Assembly: GCF_007904105.1 (NCBI RefSeq) | Contig: NZ_CP042325.1 | Location: 1,116,001 to 1,180,000 of the forward strand | From: Corynebacterium sp. sy039 | GTDB taxonomy: Bacteria; Actinomycetota; Actinomycetes; Mycobacteriales; Mycobacteriaceae | DNA length: 64,000 nt | Reading direction: 5' to 3' | Part shown: positions 60,548-64,000 of the stretch, piece by piece | Position numbering within the stretch: position 1 is the first letter of the stretch | Layout: every line of letters begins with the position of its first letter | The notes under the pieces: generated by a model | The model's input: only the letters and a program-made list of their open reading frames with translations | Told to the model about the DNA's origin: nothing | The model's database searches: none | Program-made: the position numbers and the translations under genes

Positions 60548-62272
60548 GTGAAGCTATCTCCTTTTCGACTCATACAAGCGCTTGCACACGAGCTGCCGCG
60601 CATTGGCGCTGCCGGATCACGATCAGCTTCACTTCATCAACACCAAACCCTTTCTACTAAGAAATCCTTAGCCCACACGCAACTTCGACGTTTTGGATTG
60701 TTTAGATGGTTAGGCACAAGTGGAAGTCTGTTACTAGGGTTAGGCGGCTTAGGTGCAGGAGCACTACCCGTTGTTAATAATCCCTATGTCACAGCACCCC
60801 TAGGCAATATCCTTGCCAGAATGTTTCAGACTTCTACTGTCATTTGTGTCCTTGGAATTGGATTGTTAGTAGTTGCATGGATTGGTATTGCTGCTTTTTG
60901 CGGAGTCAGTTTCAAGCAACAAACAGAACGCTCATCGACCCCTTATGTAGATCTCTACGTTCTTCGTCGTACCTTTATTGCTTGGTCATTGCCATTACTG
61001 TGCAGCGCCCCTATGTTCACGCAGGACATTTACTCATATATAGCAAATGGCGCCATCGTACGAGCAGGTCTAGACCCCTACTCAGCAGGCCCAATTGATC
61101 TTTTAGGCTCTGACAATCCCCTTGCACGCAGCGTTCCTTTTGTTTGGGCGCATTCTGCTTCTCCTTATGGCTCATTAGCCTTAGGAATTGGTGCGTTGAT
61201 CAGCAGCATTACTCATGATTCGATTGTATGGGCAGTGTTACTCCACCGTATTTTTTCCATCCTAGGGATAGCTTTAGCAGGCTGGGCGACGATACGCTTA
61301 GCTCAACGATGTTCAGTCGCTCCACAAGCAGCAATGTGGCTGGGGGTTCTCAACCCACTCACCTTTTTGCATCTCATCGCAGGAATTCACAATGAAGCTA
61401 TTTTATTAGGGCTGCTCTTAGCGGGAATGGAGTATGGGCTTCGGGCAATTGAAAAAATCAACGGGAGTCCGCAACGCTTTTCCCCCTTCTACGTAGGGAA
61501 AATTGCAGCATTATTAGCTTTAAGCGCCTTTCTTATCAGTTGCGCTGGGTTAATTAAAATCACCGGATTCATGGGATTAGGCTTTGTTGGCACAGGACTA
61601 GCACGTGCTCTTTTTTTGCGCTGGACCGAGATGAGAAAACATAACACCACATCCTTTATAGTGGTGCGCCATATATTATCTCTCCTTACGGCAATCATCA
61701 TCCAAAGTGTCCTTATGGTCATCACCATCGCAATTGTCAGCAGTATAAGTGGCGTAGGAATTGGTTGGTTGCATACTCAAGGTGGAGCTGCTCAAGTTTT
61801 TACATTGCGCTCAATCACTACAGCTGTCGGAGCTTTTTCTGGTTTCCTGGGAATGTGGTTAGGTCTAGGTGATCACACCGCAATGATTCTCATCCTTACC
61901 AGAAGTCTTGGATTAATTATTGCCGGTATTTTTATGCTGCGTATGCTTTTTGCTACCTATAAAGGCACTATCGCAGCAATTGGCGCGCTAGGAATCTCGA
62001 CCTTTGTATTAGTCATCTTTTTCCCTGTAGTACAGCCTTGGTATCTTTTGTGGGCAATTTTTCCATTGGCGGCTTGGGCAAATCGCCACATTTTCCGTCT
62101 TGCAGTCATCGCTTACTCCATACTGCTTTCTTTCTTTGTCCTTCCCCGAGGTATGGGCTTGCCTGATGGTACTTTATTCTCGATCTATGCAACGGCACTT
62201 ACTTGTTCAAGCATTTTATTGTTGATTTTTTGGCGGGTATTAAAAAAATCAGCTCCCCTAGGATTAAACTAG
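60548..62272 (+). CDS. mptB: Polyprenol-phosphomannose-dependent alpha-1,6-mannosyltransferase (MptB-like)
   Basis: 574 residues from GTG 60548, a GT-C multispanning glycosyltransferase. About 12-13 hydrophobic helices are spread from residue 55 to 565, starting with a basic cytoplasmic tail. The first extracytoplasmic segment after the opening helices contains SNGAIVRAGLDPYSAGPID-like DPYSAGP. Members extend the mannan core of lipomannan/lipoarabinomannan with polyprenyl-phosphate mannose. It is divergent from sufR and directly upstream of an ABC exporter, an arrangement also found in C. glutamicum. The exact step is inferred from the family. Confidence 0.85.
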   Translation: MKLSPFRLIQALAHELPRIGAAGSRSASLHQHQTLSTKKSLAHTQLRRFGLFRWLGTSGSLLLGLGGLGAGALPVVNNPYVTAPLGNILARMFQTSTVICVLGIGLLVVAWIGIAAFCGVSFKQQTERSSTPYVDLYVLRRTFIAWSLPLLCSAPMFTQDIYSYIANGAIVRAGLDPYSAGPIDLLGSDNPLARSVPFVWAHSASPYGSLALGIGALISSITHDSIVWAVLLHRIFSILGIALAGWATIRLAQRCSVAPQAAMWLGVLNPLTFLHLIAGIHNEAILLGLLLAGMEYGLRAIEKINGSPQRFSPFYVGKIAALLALSAFLISCAGLIKITGFMGLGFVGTGLARALFLRWTEMRKHNTTSFIVVRHILSLLTAIIIQSVLMVITIAIVSSISGVGIGWLHTQGGAAQVFTLRSITTAVGAFSGFLGMWLGLGDHTAMILILTRSLGLIIAGIFMLRMLFATYKGTIAAIGALGISTFVLVIFFPVVQPWYLLWAIFPLAAWANRHIFRLAVIAYSILLSFFVLPRGMGLPDGTLFSIYATALTCSSILLLIFWRVLKKSAPLGLN

Positions 62273-62278
62273 AACACC

Positions 62279-63319
62279 GTGGCACAAGAGCATAATCACA
62301 TTTTACCGGCAGCAAAGACAGCAAAAGCCTTCACGTCTTTTGCAGCCGAGGGCTCAGGAACTCAAGTCGACAACGCCCTGGAGATTCATAATCTTGTCAA
62401 GAAGTACGGCACTAAAACTGTTGTCAATAACCTGTCTCTCAAGGTTCGCCGTGGGACAGTTCTTGCTTTTTTAGGAACTAATGGAGCCGGCAAGACAACC
62501 ACGATAGAAATTTGTGAAGGTTTCACCAAACCTAGTTCTGGCGAGGTACGAGTGCTTGGACTCAATCCGGTCACCCATCCAGATTTGGTACGGCAAAGAG
62601 TTGGTATCATGCTCCAAAGTGGTGGTAGCTACTCTGGTATTCGTGTTGGCGAAATGTTAAAGCTCAGTGCTTCTTATAGCCTTAATCCTCTTGATCCAGA
62701 ATGGTTACTTGACATACTCGGTTTAGCCAACGTCCGCAATACTACTTATCGACGTTTATCCGGTGGGCAACAACAACGCCTATCTTTAGCTCTTGCTCTG
62801 ATTGGTCGCCCTGAGCTGGTATTCCTTGATGAGCCAACGGCGGGAATGGATGCGCAATCTCGTCTGTTAGTCTGGAAACTCATCGATCAATTGCGTGGCG
62901 ATGGTGTGACAGTTATTTTGACTACTCACCTTATGGATGAAGCTGAAGCGCTAGCAGATCGTGTCGCAATCATTGATAAGGGCACACTTGTAGCTGAAGG
63001 TACCCTGCAAGAACTGAGAAAACAGCATGCTGCGTCCTATAACTCGCCTGCTGGCATGGGTAACAAAGTAGCAATTCATTTTTCCACAGCGCAACCTCTT
63101 TATATCTCTGAATCCGAATTTTTAAGTCGCTTAAACGTGATAGCACAAAAGCCGCTTTCCTATAAAGCACTTGTTCCTTATCCACTGAACCCCACGATAC
63201 TTGCCGAGCTCAGTAAAGAGGCGGCCAAGCAGGATGTTCTCATCACAGAGTTTTCTACTCATTGCCATTCTTTAGAAGATATTTTTCTTGATATCACTCA
63301 TCATTCAGTGCGGAGTTGA
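62279..63319 (+). CDS. ABC transporter ATP-binding protein
   Basis: A 346-residue DrrA/CcmA-type exporter ATPase. It begins with GTG, 6 nt after the MptB-like gene. A 35-residue leader precedes Walker A GTNGAGKT (66-73), signature LSGGQQQRLSLAL, Walker B LVFLDEPTAGMD and the H-loop TTHLMDEAEAL. The C-terminal 100 residues are unlike the ATPase core and may contact the permease. The permease gene follows at 6 nt. Substrate unknown. Confidence 0.94.
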   Translation: MAQEHNHILPAAKTAKAFTSFAAEGSGTQVDNALEIHNLVKKYGTKTVVNNLSLKVRRGTVLAFLGTNGAGKTTTIEICEGFTKPSSGEVRVLGLNPVTHPDLVRQRVGIMLQSGGSYSGIRVGEMLKLSASYSLNPLDPEWLLDILGLANVRNTTYRRLSGGQQQRLSLALALIGRPELVFLDEPTAGMDAQSRLLVWKLIDQLRGDGVTVILTTHLMDEAEALADRVAIIDKGTLVAEGTLQELRKQHAASYNSPAGMGNKVAIHFSTAQPLYISESEFLSRLNVIAQKPLSYKALVPYPLNPTILAELSKEAAKQDVLITEFSTHCHSLEDIFLDITHHSVRS

Positions 63320-63325
63320 TCATAT

Positions 63326-64000
63326 ATGTCCCATAACAGTGCCAATACTACCCCTGTGTCTTTGTCTTTTAATTCTTCGGAAAAAAATACCAACGCACTT
63401 AATTTTCCAGCCGGAACTTTCTCCCCTGCTCCACAACCTGCACGTACGCAAACGATGGTTATTGCTCAAGGAAAAATTGAATCACTTTTGTTTCTGCGTC
63501 ATGGCGAGCAATTACTACTGAGTTTCATCATTCCTATCGGTATGCTCATCGCTCTTGCATTTTTGCCACTCGTTGAAGATCCGCATCCCCTTCAGAAAGG
63601 GCTACCGCTTATGCTGGCTATTGCTGCCATGAGTTCCGGCTTTACCGGCCAGGCAATTTCTTTAGCTTTCGATCGTCGTTATGGTGCGCTCAAGCGATCC
63701 GGTGCTAGTGGAGTTTCTCGTACGACCATTGTGCTTGGAAAAATACTTGGGGTACTCGTCGTGAGTATTCTCCAAATTATTTTGCTTAGTTCGTGCGCAC
63801 TGCTTTTGGGGTGGCACCCACATTTAATTGGACTACCGGTGAGTGTGCTTTGTTTCTTCCTTGGCGTCTGCTGTTTTACTTCTTTAGGCATGGCAATTGG
63901 TGGTGCATTATCATCAGAAATTGTATTGGGAATTAGCAATCTGATTTGGATTCTTTTGGTAGGGGTTGCGTCCTTTTACCTTTTCAGAATGAGTGGCTCG
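63326..64000 (+). CDS. ABC-2 type permease, N-terminal part (cut by window edge)
   Basis: 225 codons are present and the gene continues past the window. A hydrophilic, Ser/Asn/Pro-rich N terminus (about 1-60) precedes membrane segments at about 65-82, 90-105, 135-160, 165-190 and 195-220. FDRRYGALKRSGASGVSR is the typical cytoplasmic loop of ABC-2 exporters. It starts 6 nt after its ATPase, so the two form one exporter. Substrate unknown; a lipid or polyketide-like export is a typical role. Confidence 0.9.
   Translation, partial: MSHNSANTTPVSLSFNSSEKNTNALNFPAGTFSPAPQPARTQTMVIAQGKIESLLFLRHGEQLLLSFIIPIGMLIALAFLPLVEDPHPLQKGLPLMLAIAAMSSGFTGQAISLAFDRRYGALKRSGASGVSRTTIVLGKILGVLVVSILQIILLSSCALLLGWHPHLIGLPVSVLCFFLGVCCFTSLGMAIGGALSSEIVLGISNLIWILLVGVASFYLFRMSGS

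Overview
This is a chromosomal window from a Corynebacterium-type actinobacterium, with a rather A+T-rich base composition for the group (judged by eye, not calculated). The assignment rests on gene content and order: a complete pupylation locus with no proteasome core genes; mycothiol ligase mshC; a lipomannan-type mannosyltransferase (MptB-like); the SufR-led suf operon; and the run ferrochelatase / NlpC-P60 hydrolase / Rv1476-like / aconitase / AcnR. The species cannot be resolved. I see no prophage, insertion sequence, CRISPR array or other island. Nearly all sequence is tightly packed housekeeping DNA.

Layout. Positions 1-13.5 kb (all minus strand) hold one long co-directional block read from trmI down through ARC, dop, pup, pafA, pafB, pafC, tatA, tatC, the helY-like helicase and an M24 peptidase to a truncated SDR gene. 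13.5-21 kb: M18 aminopeptidase, a plus-strand RecB/Cas4-like nuclease, formate-THF ligase, aspartase, then hisG-hisE-HAD phosphatase. 21-27.6 kb: metH, a small unknown gene, mshC and uppP. 27.7-31.3 kb: a lipoprotein overlapping pyrD, a small membrane protein, a PEBP-family protein and a tRNA-Leu(GAG) with its own promoter and terminator. 31.3-36.5 kb: mutA-mutB-meaB (adenosylcobalamin-dependent methylmalonyl-CoA mutase and its GTPase). 36.8-41.5 kb: a TVP38 membrane protein, a HTH protein, an NfeD/SPFH pair, a DUF3097 protein and an unknown. 41.5-50.2 kb: ferrochelatase, a secreted NlpC/P60 hydrolase with an internal repeat, an Rv1476-like protein, acn-acnR and a glutamine amidotransferase. 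50.2-54 kb: ACT-domain and PFL-like proteins, an ABC-F ATPase and a small membrane protein. 54-60.3 kb: the sufRBDCSU-T operon. 60.5-64 kb: an MptB-like mannosyltransferase and an ABC-2 exporter cut by the window end.

How the parts work together. Pup, PafA, Dop and ARC form a modification/unfolding system that cannot feed a proteasome encoded here: prcBA is absent from between pup and pafA, Pup already ends in Gly-Gly-Glu, and ARC lacks the C-terminal proteasome-docking tail. Suf proteins make Fe-S clusters that aconitase and probably the ferrochelatase and the RecB-like nuclease consume. Cobalamin is used by both MetH and MutAB. The most useful non-coding observations are a very good AcnR operator match at the acn promoter, an unexplained 26-bp inverted repeat between it and acn, a CRP/GlxR-like palindrome in the long leader of the NlpC/P60 gene, an exact in-frame 40-bp direct repeat inside that gene, and back-to-back hairpins between sufC and sufS. 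I found no convincing wholly new multi-gene system.
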